64,000 nt of DNA from Mesorhizobium sp. LMG 17147 (GCF_024297145.1 NZ_JANCTC010000010.1:1-64000); one strand, 5' to 3'; shown: positions 1 to 8,675, counted from the stretch's first letter. Program-made: numbers and translations. Notes: generated by a model from the sequence alone, not told the origin.

Positions 1-113
1 GCTATCTCGCCGATGTCCTCACCAGGATCGTCAACGGCCACCCCAACAGCCAGATCGACGATCTCCTGCCTTGGGTCTACATCAACAAGCTCGAGCTCAA
101 GGCCGTGGCCTGA
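1..113 (+). mobile_element. IS66-family transposase, C-terminal tail (partial)
   Basis: The window opens inside a reading frame that starts before base 1 and stops with TGA at 111-113. The visible 36 residues include NGHPNSQIDDLLPWVY and end in LKAVA, which I recognise as the extreme C-terminus (IS66 C-terminal element) of an IS66 TnpC transposase. Nothing can be said about the catalytic domain because it lies outside the window. The location fits the insertion-sequence-rich island that occupies the first 10 kb. Confidence 0.75.
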
Positions 114-197
114 GAACACCGCTTACGCTACACGTCAGATCGTCGCGCCTATCACAAGCCCTGGGCCGCCACCGGCCGGCTCAACTAAAGCGATGCG

Positions 198-1361
198 CTA
201 CAACGACGGCTCTTTGAGATGCGTTAAGATTTGACCAGATTGCACTGGGTCGATCCTGTCTGCCTCTGCGAGTGCCCAACGTTGCCATGCTTCCACTGTC
301 GAGGCATCGATATCAGCCGAACCATCATCGATCGCCTGACGGACGCGCTCCACTAGCGCGCGAATGTCTTCCGCTTGACGTAGCAGCTCGCCGCTGTTCC
401 GCAGATTTTGCAGGCGCTTTTGGTTGAGTTGAGCCAGCCGTTCCTGGCGCTGTCTCTCCTTTTCAATCCGCTCCCGCTCTGCACGCTCCTCGGCTTCCCG
501 CAGGCTAAGGCGAAACTTTTGCTCGCCAGCCACGATGATTGCAGCCGCGATCTCAGCGATCTTAGATTCAAGCTTTGTGTCACCGTCGTCCTGCCAAGAA
601 ACTGCATTCTTGCGGTCGAAACCTGGGTCGACCCGCAGGGCAAGCGGCGTCGATGCTGGCAAGTCCGGCGCCGGCCGCAGATACCCGTGCTGACGCACGG
701 TGCGGTGGCTACCGACTATTCCAATGTCCAAACCAACATGTGTGTCGCCGATGGCGGCTCCCGCGTGAATTTCTCCATCGCGCTCGTAGGCACCACCGTC
801 GTGGCCGCGCTTGCTGAGCGCCAAAAACAAGGCGTTGAAGATTCTCAATCGTCGCTTGCCTAGCGGATTGTCGAACTTGGGTTCGTCAAAGGTCCACTCG
901 CGTTCTGCATTTTTATCGCGGCGGCGCTGCTCCTGCTTGAGTATTTGAACGAGCCCTTTGTGGGGCCTGTCCAACGTGTGCGGGGCGGAAGCTTTGCCAA
1001 TCGCTTTCAACTCTTGTGCGTGGAGTTCGTCGAGGTCTTCTGGAACCAGCGCGGATGCAAATGGCCCATTAGATGCAAGAGGGGCTGCAATCGACAGGAC
1101 CTTTTTGAAGCGCGCGTCGACACTTGCTCGGCCCGTTTCACCGGGGCGCCGCGGTGGCGCTTCGGGTAGAGCTGGCACCTTCTTTCCGGCACGTATTTTG
1201 TTCCAATAGCCTTGCGGCGGAGACGCGACTCCACATCGCGTCAGCAACTTCTTCAGCCCGACGTCGGACAGTTCGAGCTTCGCCGCCAAGTCCCGCATCG
1301 GTGCAGACCATGCGAACGCAATCAGATCCTCAGGCAACACAAGAATGTCGTTCTGCCACAC
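198..1361 (-). CDS. Conserved hypothetical protein of mobile regions (387 aa)
   Basis: A single long frame with no gene of known function to match it. The N-terminus (about residues 18-60) reads like a small helix-turn-helix unit followed by the motif PPQGYWNKIRAGKK, a pattern I associate with hypothetical proteins carried on rhizobial and other proteobacterial islands. Residues about 285-345 are a charged Arg/Glu-rich coiled coil (EERAERERIEKERQRQERL). There is no signal peptide or membrane segment. It stands alone between the IS66 tail and the IS110 element. A DNA-binding accessory role is possible from the N-terminus but is only inference. Confidence 0.7.
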   Translation of the reverse strand: MWQNDILVLPEDLIAFAWSAPMRDLAAKLELSDVGLKKLLTRCGVASPPQGYWNKIRAGKKVPALPEAPPRRPGETGRASVDARFKKVLSIAAPLASNGPFASALVPEDLDELHAQELKAIGKASAPHTLDRPHKGLVQILKQEQRRRDKNAEREWTFDEPKFDNPLGKRRLRIFNALFLALSKRGHDGGAYERDGEIHAGAAIGDTHVGLDIGIVGSHRTVRQHGYLRPAPDLPASTPLALRVDPGFDRKNAVSWQDDGDTKLESKIAEIAAAIIVAGEQKFRLSLREAEERAERERIEKERQRQERLAQLNQKRLQNLRNSGELLRQAEDIRALVERVRQAIDDGSADIDASTVEAWQRWALAEADRIDPVQSGQILTHLKEPSL

Positions 1362-1815
1362 GTCGGCTTACCTCCATTTTGTTCAACCAGGCTGCTTTTG
1401 GCACGCCTTCGCAGTGTCGATATGACAGGCCGGCCAGAGCCATCTAAGGTCAAATCTGGCAATTCCAACGTGCCCTCAATAGCGTCAGGAATGCGCTTAC
1501 ATCATCAAGGCGGCTGCAGATCGGCTGCAGCTGAAGCAGCGTTCTCGGTGAGCGTCAGCGGGGCGCTGGAAGCGATCTGCTTCCTTTCGTAGTTCCTCGC
1601 GCAGCGGGGGGCAGCCGGACATTGCCGCGTGGCCGAGCGAGGTTTGGTGCTGTCGGGCGAGGGCCAGAGAATACGTCCGAAGAGTGATTGCCGCCCGTAA
1701 TCGGGGCGAGCGCCTTGCCGAGCAGCAAAACTGTGCGTCGACCGCGGGTCAACTGGCGATCGCCGGCGACTCGGCGGCAAAATCTGCTCCTGTGAAGCAA
1801 CGCAGGAGGCGAACG
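1362..1815. other. Gene-poor gap upstream of the IS110 transposase
   Basis: About 450 bases without a recognisable gene. They should include the left end of the IS110 insertion sequence, but this family lacks long terminal inverted repeats and I could not fix the boundary by eye. A short open stretch (1483-1551, ending in LQLKQRSR) could be the tail of a disrupted gene; I do not recognise it. The ribosome-binding site AGGAGG for the transposase is at 1804-1809. Confidence 0.4.
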
Positions 1816-2904
1816 ATGGAATTCTTTTGTGGGCTGGACGTGGCGATGGACGAGACGGCGCTGTGCGTGGTCGATGATCATGGCGCGGTGCATCTTGAGA
1901 CGACAGCCGTGACTGATCCCGACGCGCTGTTTGCGACGTTGAAGCCGTTTCTGCCGCGCCTGCGGCGTGTGGGCCACGAGGCTGGCGCGTTGTCGCCCTG
2001 GCTGCATCCCGAACTCAAGAAACTTGGCCTGCCGGCCGTCTGTCTGGAGACGCAGCACGTGCGCGCCGCGATGTCGGCGCAGCGCAACAAGACCGACAAG
2101 GCCGACGCGCTCGGCATAGCCCATCTCATGCGCACCGGCTGGTTCCGACAGGCTCATATCAAGTCGGAAAGCTGCTACCGGACGAAGCTTCTGCTGACAC
2201 ACCGGCGCAATCTGAAGGCCAAGTTCCTCGACCTGGAGAATGCCATTCGACACTCGCTGAAGTCGTTCGGCATCCGCTTGAGCAAGGTCGGACGCGGAGC
2301 ATTCGAGCAGGCGGTGCGCCAGGCTGTGGTGGACGATCCGCTGTCGGCCGAACTGATGGACGCCATGCTGTCGGCGCGCGCAGCGCTGTGGAGGCAATAT
2401 TGCCGGCTGCACGATCTCGTCGTCAAAATGGTGGCCCGCAGCGAACTGTGCCGACGCTTCATGGCAATCCCCGGCGTCGGCCCCGTCACAGCACTTTCGT
2501 TCATGACGGCCATCGATGATCCGTCGCGCTTCCGCCGCTCACGCGACGTCGCGGCCTACTTCGGGCTGACCTCGCGGCGCTGGCAGTCGGGTACCTCGAT
2601 CGACGTTCAGGGTCGCATATCGAAAGCCGGCGATGCTGATGTGCGACGCTCGCTTTACGAAGCAGCGTCGGGGCTGATGACGCGCTTCAAGGGCAAGGAC
2701 AAGGTCAAGAGCTGGGGCCAGGCGATCGCCAAACGCTCCTGCCACCGCAAGGCCTGTGTCGCCGTGGCGCGCAAGCTGGCGGTGGTCATGCACGCCATGT
2801 GGAGCGACGGAACGTTCTATGTCGGCGATGCCGCAGCGAACCGAAGCGATGCAGCCCGGCGCGCTCATATCAAGGATCGCAAGCTGCTGGGAGCGCATCG
2901 ATGA
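1816..2904 (+). mobile_element. IS110-family transposase (362 aa)
   Basis: DEDD-type transposase that moves its insertion sequence. The N-terminal domain starts MEFFCGLDVAMDE (first catalytic Asp in GLDVA), followed by GHEAG and NKTDKADA with the further acidic residues. The C-terminal Transposase_20 domain has IPGVGPVTA and the serine-containing SGTSIDVQGRISKAG. The start is the ATG at 1816, preceded at optimal distance by AGGAGG; an upstream in-frame extension lacks this signal. The length fits an intact family member. Such elements insert by a recombination-like mechanism and often leave no target duplication. Confidence 0.9.
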
Positions 2905-3664
2905 ACGGTGCCACGGAAGTTGAAGCGCATGGCGCCGGCACGCTGATGGGCGCCATCTGACACAAGGGATCCGCTCCGGCGGATGAGGACCGATGCAGAC
3001 CAGGAACGACGGAACGCACGTTATCTTGCCTGCGGCCGCGCCGATCGCGAGACGGCCGGACCGCGCCGGATTGCCTGTGACGATGCTCCGTCAGTCCGAT
3101 GGAAAAGTGCGCCACGACGGTTCGATCGCTGCAAATAAGCAGCGCAACTACCCCGTCGCAGAGCGCGGAAGACTGCACGGCGCATCGGAACTCGACGCCA
3201 GAACGCGAGATCGTGGTCTAGAGCATAGAATAGTGTATTATCGCACTCTTGAAGAGGAACGACGATGGAAAACAAGTATCACAAAGTACGACCGATTAAG
3301 ACGGCAAGATAAAAGCCCGCAGGGTGCGCGCTTCAGCGGTCGTTTGTTTTCAAGGCGTTAAGTGGCAATTTCACAATGTTTGAATATTCGTCGCACCTTT
3401 TGGCGATGACAATTTCTGAATGGTTTCGGCAGCTTAACGCAATGTGCGGTGCTCGGGCAACGAAAGGTTGGAGCCGGGAAGGGACGCGATCGGCGTACTG
3501 CCGCCCGTTTCGGCTAAGTAGAAGAACTTGAATGTGTTCTGGTAGGTCGAGTTCGCTACTCGCCTCGATATCCAAACGACATCTGGCCGACACAATGGCC
3601 AGCCAGCGTTGAGAGCCCGATGGACGTTGTTCGGGCACCCCTCTCTATCACGTTCCAACTTTCA
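2905..3664. other. Non-coding or decayed stretch after IS110
   Basis: Some 760 bases without a convincing gene. Open frames on both strands are short, overlap each other and show no recognisable domain. The right end of the IS110 element presumably lies here. A 15-codon frame at 3265-3312 (MENKYHKVRPIKTAR) has GAGGAA upstream and could be the truncated start of an interrupted gene. The minus-strand stretch near 3434-3560 also looks protein-like but matches nothing I know. I treat the region as insertion debris. Confidence 0.45.
3265..3312 (+). CDS. Possible 15-aa peptide or truncated gene start
   Basis: A very short frame, MENKYHKVRPIKTAR, with a plausible ribosome-binding site (GAAGAGGAAC) eight to twelve bases upstream of its ATG and an AT-rich stretch before that. 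It may be the 5' remnant of a gene broken by insertion-sequence activity, or chance. No function can be proposed. Confidence 0.15.
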   Translation: MENKYHKVRPIKTAR

Positions 3665-4639
3665 TCAGGGCGTTAGCACAATCGCTCCGCGTGAAAGGCC
3701 GCCCTCGATGTCCGCGTGGGCCGTCGCAGCGTCGGCAAGGGCGTAGGTACGCCAGATTTTTGGCACGATAGTTCCGGCTGCGACTGCATCGAACACAGCT
3801 CGGGCACGCTTTCGGTACTCGTCTACATCTCTGATGTGAGCAGCCAGTCCAGGTCGAGTCAGGTAGAGTGAGCCTTTGCTGTTTAGGGTTTCGACGGCGA
3901 CCGGATCGGGCTTGCCCGACGATGCGCCAAACGAGACCATCAAGCCACGCGGACGGAGGCAATCGAGGGAGGTGGCGAATGTCTCACGCCCGATCCCGTC
4001 GTAAACCACATCTGCTTTGTTCCCGCCGGTCGCGGCCCGGATACCATTGGGTAAGTCGTCCTGGCCCCATACCAGCACAGCAACACAGCCGGCCTCCTTG
4101 GCTGCGTCGATGCTTTCCGCACGAGACACAACGCCGATAACGCTAGCGCCCAAATGCGTCGCCCAGCGCGATAGGATTTGGCCGACGGCACCAGCAACGC
4201 CGTATAGAAGTACCACGGTCCCCTTCGTAACAGGATAGGTAGAGGATATCAGATACTGCGCGGTCAGTCCTTTGAAGAGGATCGACGCAGCATCTTGCGC
4301 CGATAGAGTGTCTGGCAGTCTTAAGAGGCGCTCCACCGGGTACAGCCGACCACCGGCATAGCTCCCGAGCGGTCCAAGCGCGTAGGCGACGCGATCGCCT
4401 ACAGCGAAATCGGTAACGCCAGCCCCAAGCGCGGCGACGCGGCCCGCGCCCTCCAGACCGATGCCTCCCGGCAGCGTGATCGGCACGCCACCCTTGCGCT
4501 GCGTTACATCGAGATAATTGACCCCGATCGCTTCCTGGTCGAGCCAGACCTGTCCCGGCCCGGGGACTTCGCGGTCGACGCTGCGAAGCTGCAACACCTC
4601 AGGGCCACCAGTGTGATCGAGCCATATCTGCGTCGTCAT
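3665..4639 (-). CDS. Zinc-independent quinone oxidoreductase / zeta-crystallin-type reductase (324 aa)
   Basis: Medium-chain dehydrogenase/reductase that probably uses NADPH to reduce quinones or related enones. The N-terminal GroES-like domain carries NYLDVTQRKG and GIGLEGAG. The Rossmann fold begins at LLYGVAGAVGQI, the AxxGxxG nucleotide-binding motif of the QorA class, and no structural-zinc cysteine cluster is present. The ATG at 4639 is preferred because AGAGGA lies just upstream; a start ten codons earlier has no such signal. It lies 94 bases downstream of the amidase on the same strand, so both are probably transcribed together under the divergent TetR-type repressor. Confidence 0.85.
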   Translation of the reverse strand: MTTQIWLDHTGGPEVLQLRSVDREVPGPGQVWLDQEAIGVNYLDVTQRKGGVPITLPGGIGLEGAGRVAALGAGVTDFAVGDRVAYALGPLGSYAGGRLYPVERLLRLPDTLSAQDAASILFKGLTAQYLISSTYPVTKGTVVLLYGVAGAVGQILSRWATHLGASVIGVVSRAESIDAAKEAGCVAVLVWGQDDLPNGIRAATGGNKADVVYDGIGRETFATSLDCLRPRGLMVSFGASSGKPDPVAVETLNSKGSLYLTRPGLAAHIRDVDEYRKRARAVFDAVAAGTIVPKIWRTYALADAATAHADIEGGLSRGAIVLTP

Positions 4640-4733
4640 GCTGGATCCTCTCTTCAGCCGGTGCAGCAACGCCGCAACGGTTCAGAAAATGGCAGGAAAT
4701 CGCCCCGACGTGCTCGCCGTAGGCGCTTCATCA

Positions 4734-6140
4734 TCACAGAATCGGGTGCAAGTTCCGCACGCGGCTGATGCTTTCGAGCAGCGACGCCACATGCAGGATG
4801 GTCGACTCTGCCAGCCAGCTACCAACGATCTGCACGTTGATCGGCATGCCTTCCTTGCTCGTGCCGAAGCGCATCGAGATGCCGGGCAGACCCGTGACGT
4901 TGAGCGGCACGGTCGCGCCCTGGAGGTAGGTCGCATCGACCGTCTGCCCGTCAATGACAAACTCATCGACGTTATGCTTGTGTGCCGGGATTGGCAGGAC
5001 ATGCGTGATGAGCGCATCGAAGCCGCGAAAGTATTCCGCATAGCCGTCGCGGATACGCTCTGCCGCCTGCTCGGCATCAATGTAATCGGCCATCGACGTA
5101 TCGGGCAGCGACAACATGGTCTTCGCCATCTTGTACGTCTGGTCCTCGTGACCGGCGGTTGCCTCGCGGAACGCGGGCTTCATCTCCATCACGTGAAGCC
5201 TGTTGAAGACGTCGAGCGCGAAATCGCGTTCCAGAGCCGGGATACCGACCTGCTCGGCATGGATGCCGAGGTCCTTGAGCGCCTCGGCTGCGGCCTTGAC
5301 CGTGCCAGCAACTTCGGGATCGACCGGCCCAAAACCTGGGCCGACCATCCAACCGACGCGAAGCGAACGATAGGGCTGGCGACCGATACCGGCGTCGAAT
5401 TGAACGGTGCTGGTCGCGAACGCATCGTGGCCGTCCGGGCCGACGAGCTGAGAGAAGGCGAGCGCGATATCGCGCACCGAGCGCGCCATCGGACCGACAT
5501 GCCAGAAACGGCGTGGTGCGCGCGGCCAGATGCCGGTCATCGGCACTCGGCCGTGCGTCGCCTTCATGGAGGTAATGCCGGTCTGTGCGGCCGGCCCACG
5601 CACCGAGATCGCCAGGTCGGTGCCAAGCCCGATCGGGGACATGCCGGCTGCGATGGCGGCGGACTCACCGCCGCTCGAACCGCCCGGCGTTCGGGTCACG
5701 TCCCAAGGATTATTCGACCGCCCAGAGAGAAGATTGTCGCTCTCGATCCAATAGGAGAACTCGGGAAGATTGGTCTTGCCAAGCAAAATGCCGCCGGCCT
5801 TCTTCATGCGGGCGACGCTTGTCGCATCGGCGTCTGGCAGCCGGCCCTTGAAGATCGGCGAACCGCGCTGTGTCAGCACGCCCGCGGTATCGATCGAGTC
5901 CTTCACGGTGAACGGCACGCCATGCAGCGGTCCCAGTTCGTCACCGGCCAGCACGGCAGCTTCAGCAATCTTTGCGGCGGCGATCGCGCCATCGGCGACG
6001 GTTACGATCGCGTTGATCGAGGGGTTCACGGCTTTGATCCGGTCGAGGTGGTTCTGCACCACCTCGACCGGGGATACCGCCTTGGTGCGGATTAGCTCAG
6101 CAAGCTTGGTTGCATCGGAAAAGATAATGTCTTCGCTCAT
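4734..6140 (-). CDS. Amidase-signature family hydrolase (468 aa)
   Basis: Hydrolyses an amide bond; the substrate is unknown. The Ser-cisSer-Lys triad is visible: Lys in LLGKTNLPEF, the cis-Ser in GGSSGGESAAIAAG, and the nucleophile Ser in DLAISVRGPA. The usual glycine pair before the nucleophile (GGS) is replaced by Ala-Ile, which is unusual. Full family length, no signal peptide. AGGAG sits six bases before the ATG. It is divergent from the TetR-family gene across a 103-base gap with two matching operator-like sites, one of them touching its leader, so repression by that regulator is likely. Confidence 0.88.
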   Translation of the reverse strand: MSEDIIFSDATKLAELIRTKAVSPVEVVQNHLDRIKAVNPSINAIVTVADGAIAAAKIAEAAVLAGDELGPLHGVPFTVKDSIDTAGVLTQRGSPIFKGRLPDADATSVARMKKAGGILLGKTNLPEFSYWIESDNLLSGRSNNPWDVTRTPGGSSGGESAAIAAGMSPIGLGTDLAISVRGPAAQTGITSMKATHGRVPMTGIWPRAPRRFWHVGPMARSVRDIALAFSQLVGPDGHDAFATSTVQFDAGIGRQPYRSLRVGWMVGPGFGPVDPEVAGTVKAAAEALKDLGIHAEQVGIPALERDFALDVFNRLHVMEMKPAFREATAGHEDQTYKMAKTMLSLPDTSMADYIDAEQAAERIRDGYAEYFRGFDALITHVLPIPAHKHNVDEFVIDGQTVDATYLQGATVPLNVTGLPGISMRFGTSKEGMPINVQIVGSWLAESTILHVASLLESISRVRNLHPIL

Positions 6141-6151
6141 CGGAAACTCCT

Positions 6152-6169
6152 ACCTATCGTTCGTTAGGT
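6152..6169. promoter_or_regulatory. Operator-like dyad 1 between amidase and TetR genes
   Basis: Imperfect 18-base palindrome ACCTATCGTTCGTTAGGT, matching its own reverse complement at 14 of 18 positions. Its reverse complement agrees with the second site (6209-6226) at 14 of 18 positions. Location just upstream of the amidase ribosome-binding site suits a repressor site. Confidence 0.6.
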
Positions 6170-6208
6170 TATGACGCTTAGGCCTTTCATTTGGCCCCGT
6201 CAACAGCT

Positions 6209-6226
6209 AACTAACGACTGTTAGGT
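6209..6226. promoter_or_regulatory. Operator-like dyad 2 between amidase and TetR genes
   Basis: AACTAACGACTGTTAGGT contains the exact inverted repeat CTAAC-GACT-GTTAG (6211-6224). It lies 18 bases before the TetR-family start codon. With dyad 1 it forms a repeated 18-base site, suggesting that the TetR protein controls both itself and the amidase/oxidoreductase unit. Confidence 0.6.
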
Positions 6227-6243
6227 TTTTTGGAGAAGAGACG

Positions 6244-6813
6244 ATGGCAGCGACCAGTGCGAAGGAAGTGATCCTCACGGAAGCTCGGCGGATCGCACAG
6301 GCCCACGGCTATGGCGGCATGAACTTCCGCGAGTTGGCAGATCGCGTCGGCATCAAGCCGGCTAGCATCTACCATCACTTCGCGAGCAAGGCGGACCTGG
6401 GGGCTGCGGTGGCCAAGCGCTATTGGGAGGACGCGGCGGCCGACCTCGACGCGATTCTCACTCAGGAGCAGGATCCGAAGTCGTCGCTGCGCCGATACCC
6501 GGAGGTATTCCGCCGATCGCTCGAAAGCGAGAACCGTCTATGCCTCGGCAGCTTCTTGTCGGCAGAGCATGACGACTTGCCGGAGCGCGTCACACAGGAA
6601 GTGCAGACATTCGCAGATGTCAACGTGACCTGGCTTAGCCGGATGCTTTTGTCGGCGGGGATCGTGAGTACGGACGCTGCGGCTGAGGAGAGGGCGCGTG
6701 CGATCTTCGCGTCGATCGCGGGGGCGCAACTGATGGCCAGAAGTCGATCCGATATTGGCCTGTTTGATAGACTCGTCGATGCCTACCGAGAGGCTGGTCT
6801 TCTACCCTCGTGA
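6244..6813 (+). CDS. TetR/AcrR-family transcriptional repressor (189 aa)
   Basis: Ligand-responsive DNA-binding repressor. The N-terminal helix-turn-helix is clear at about residues 24-47 (MNFRELADRVGIKPASIYHHFASKADL). The C-terminal half is helical and variable, as expected for the ligand-binding and dimerisation domain. GGAG lies about nine bases before the ATG. It is transcribed away from the amidase and quinone-oxidoreductase genes, and the shared gap holds two copies of an 18-base palindrome. It probably controls that pair and itself; the inducer is unknown. Confidence 0.88.
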   Translation: MAATSAKEVILTEARRIAQAHGYGGMNFRELADRVGIKPASIYHHFASKADLGAAVAKRYWEDAAADLDAILTQEQDPKSSLRRYPEVFRRSLESENRLCLGSFLSAEHDDLPERVTQEVQTFADVNVTWLSRMLLSAGIVSTDAAAEERARAIFASIAGAQLMARSRSDIGLFDRLVDAYREAGLLPS

Positions 6814-6993
6814 CCACCCCGCAGGAAGCCTCGGCAAATGCGGAGGCCTCGGCTGGCGTTCTCGGAGCGGGTAGCCGCGCTTCACCATTTCATAGATCGT
6901 GCTGACGGCAAGTGGCACGGTCAGTCTGAGTTCGTGCCGTCGGATGGTTCGTGGTAGTTCGCTCGGGATGGTGACGGGCCGGCATAAATCCAC
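6802..6993 (-). pseudogene. AlpA-like helix-turn-helix fragment
   Basis: The short product contains IRRHELRLTVPLAVSTIYEMVKRGYPL, which is laid out like the MerR-type helix-turn-helix of AlpA/excisionase proteins (anchor RRxEL, then STIYxMxxRGxFP). After GYPL the sequence becomes Pro/Arg-rich and no longer resembles the family, so the frame appears shifted or replaced. It overlaps the 3' end of the TetR-family gene by 12 bases on the opposite strand. Intact relatives are usually small regulators in phage or integrative elements. Confidence 0.45.
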
Positions 6994-7032
6994 CGCGTGT
7001 CTATCGTCGTCGCCCTCCGAGATGCGGTGTCG

Positions 7033-7260
7033 CTAGGGTCGCTTGGCCAAGCGCACACCAGGGCCACCGCCATTTTCTGGGATAAATTCGATCCCCGCAG
7101 CTTCAAAAGTTACTCGGAGTGCTGCCACGGTAGAATCTTTGAGTTGCTCGCCTCGTTCAAAGCGGGCGACAGTATCCGGTGAGACGCCTGTGTTCCGGGC
7201 CAAATCTCTCGTCCCCCATCCGAGCGCCACGCGCGCCATTTTGCATTGGACTGCATTCAT
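7033..7260 (-). CDS. Small XRE-type helix-turn-helix regulator (75 aa)
   Basis: Compact DNA-binding protein. The helix-turn-helix covers about residues 17-45 (TRDLARNTGVSPDTVARFERG), followed by a short tail with ENGGGPGVRL, a pattern common in small regulators of rhizobial mobile regions. The start codon is immediately preceded by a DNA half-site GATACGAT (7272-7279), which recurs as a perfect inverted pair at 7309-7327, so autoregulation is likely. It is divergent from the 220-aa hypothetical gene, which may share the control region. Confidence 0.8.
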   Translation of the reverse strand: MNAVQCKMARVALGWGTRDLARNTGVSPDTVARFERGEQLKDSTVAALRVTFEAAGIEFIPENGGGPGVRLAKRP

Positions 7261-7308
7261 TTCGTAACACCGATACGATTTTAGTTGATCCGCAGTGTGA
7301 GCCGGACT

Positions 7309-7327
7309 ATCGTATCCCTGATACGAT
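7309..7327. promoter_or_regulatory. Operator-like inverted repeat for the XRE regulator
   Basis: ATCGTATC-CCT-GATACGAT is a perfect dyad with 8-base arms and a 3-base centre. A third copy of the half-site GATACGAT lies at 7272-7279, twelve bases before the XRE start codon. The set lies between divergent genes and is the likely binding region of the XRE protein. Confidence 0.6.
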
Positions 7328-7411
7328 TACGAACCGCGTGATGCGGCTGCTGATGGTGTTGAGACCACCTCAGCAGCCTGACCACAACCTAAGCTTCAGG
7401 GAGCTCGGATC

Positions 7412-8074
7412 ATGGCTGATTCCGACCATAGCATGACTTTGCCTTCCGTCACCCGGCGGCGGCTGATGACGCAGCTTGTTGCGGTGGCTGGACTGTGGCC
7501 ATTTGGCGCTTGGGCGCGCGAAAGTATCTCGATTAAGGGACGGCAGGACGATCCAGCTCTTCGGCTGTGTGAGAGCTGGCACGAGGTTCATCGCTCGACC
7601 TTGGCGCTATGTCGGCAACAGCAGCAGTTGGAGACATATCTCGTGAAAGCGATCGGCTTTCCTTGTGCTAAGGTGAAGCTTCCCGGTGGCGGGGAAAAGA
7701 CGGTCCATTCCGTCGAGAGTCTCGACGAATTTTATTCTCCCGAAAACGAAATGGCATGGGGCAGAGCGTTTTCGGAGCTAGCCGCACATCAGGCGCGCTG
7801 GGACGCTGCTGATGCCGAGATCAGGTTTTCGAGTACTGACGAATTAATACAGAGATCGGAAGAGGCGGAACAGGCGCTTTTGGATGAGCTGCCGCTGACT
7901 CCGGCGTGCTCCGTTGAAGGTGTATTGGCTAAGCTCTTGGTAATCCTGCGCTACGGTGAGCATTGGGACGATTCAGACGATTTTCCCTGGCGTCATATCC
8001 GGTCGGTGCTCGATGACCTTGCCCGCTACCACGACATTGATCCGGCAACCATCGTCGGTTCTCGCGTGTGCTAG
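7412..8074 (+). CDS. Hypothetical protein with Tat-like signal (220 aa)
   Basis: No recognised domain. The N-terminus has a twin-arginine-like stretch TRRRLMTQLVAVAGLWPFGAWA, suggesting export or membrane anchoring, although the helix is short and the Tat consensus incomplete. The rest is acidic and helical, with two Cys and several Trp (for example EHWDDSDDFPWRHIRSVLDDL). An alternative start is the ATG at 7436. It is divergent from the small XRE gene and lies upstream of the recombinase module. Proteins of this kind occur in rhizobial accessory regions; the function is unknown. Confidence 0.6.
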   Translation: MADSDHSMTLPSVTRRRLMTQLVAVAGLWPFGAWARESISIKGRQDDPALRLCESWHEVHRSTLALCRQQQQLETYLVKAIGFPCAKVKLPGGGEKTVHSVESLDEFYSPENEMAWGRAFSELAAHQARWDAADAEIRFSSTDELIQRSEEAEQALLDELPLTPACSVEGVLAKLLVILRYGEHWDDSDDFPWRHIRSVLDDLARYHDIDPATIVGSRVC

Positions 8075-8393
8075 GGGACGCGTTGGGGTATCGCGGCTTT
8101 GGCCATGACGGCCACCGCGTGGGTGTACTCTGGCAGCCCATTGCGAAGACGACATAGCGAAACCCCTTCCGGTTCCAGGCTTTGCCAGTGGTCTCACCGT
8201 ATACCCCGTAGACGGCGCGATGCTTTTGGCCAACCGGTGGGTCGCCATTGCCCCTCTCAGCAACTACTTGGGGAGACAAAACCGCATTGCGTAAGTCATT
8301 GCACGCTGCGGCCCTACGACATGAGCTTCGCGCTTTCCTTAGCCGTCCAGAGACATTTGATAGCGGGTCGATCCACCATTGGGAGCGACCGCG
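8075..8393. other. Gap upstream of the recombinase module
   Basis: About 320 bases without a supported gene. The minus strand has a protein-like stretch (around 8095-8240, containing TGKAWNRKGFRYVVFAMG) that lacks a credible start and may be the remnant of a lost gene. The promoter of the two-gene recombinase module presumably lies at the right end; no clear consensus was seen. Confidence 0.35.
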
Positions 8394-8675
8394 ATGGCAG
8401 AAGAAAACGGGACTGGGCCGCAGTCGTTGGTTCCGGCGAACGACAATGGCGACCTCGTAAGCCCCGAAGGGAGTCCCGAACTCACGGTGGCGGCGGCGGC
8501 CAGGGTGGATCGGGTGGTGCTGGATATCGCCCGGCTGATCGGCCGGCAGCTGGCGCGGGAGACGTTCGAGGTGGGGCTGGCCGCCAACGACAATCGGCCA
8601 CGCCCCCGAAAGGAAGAGGGCAGGGAGCCGGATGGCAAACCCCCTGGGAACAGGAGAGAGGATCCGCCGCCATGA
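8394..8675 (+). CDS. Small protein translationally coupled to the recombinase (93 aa)
   Basis: Short, unrecognised protein beginning MAEENGTGPQ. It contains two copies of an ANDN motif (VPANDNG and AANDNRP) around a central helix (AAARVDRVVLDIARLIGRQL), and a Pro/Arg-rich tail. Its TGA overlaps the ATG of the recombinase gene (ATGA at 8672-8675), which implies coupled translation and a linked role, for instance as a recombination directionality or accessory factor. That role is inference from position only. Confidence 0.65.
   Translation: MAEENGTGPQSLVPANDNGDLVSPEGSPELTVAAAARVDRVVLDIARLIGRQLARETFEVGLAANDNRPRPRKEEGREPDGKPPGNRREDPPP

Noticed and set aside
2993..3361. 122-codon plus-strand frame after the IS110 element
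   Set aside because: No domain and no ribosome-binding site; it lies in probable insertion-sequence flank.
4638..6095. A 485-codon plus-strand frame opposite the amidase
   Set aside because: No domain or start signal; the minus-strand amidase has a full catalytic triad.
8099..8671. Upstream in-frame extension of the serine recombinase
   Set aside because: The resolvase domain starts at the ATG at 8672, and the extension overlaps the small coupled gene in another frame.
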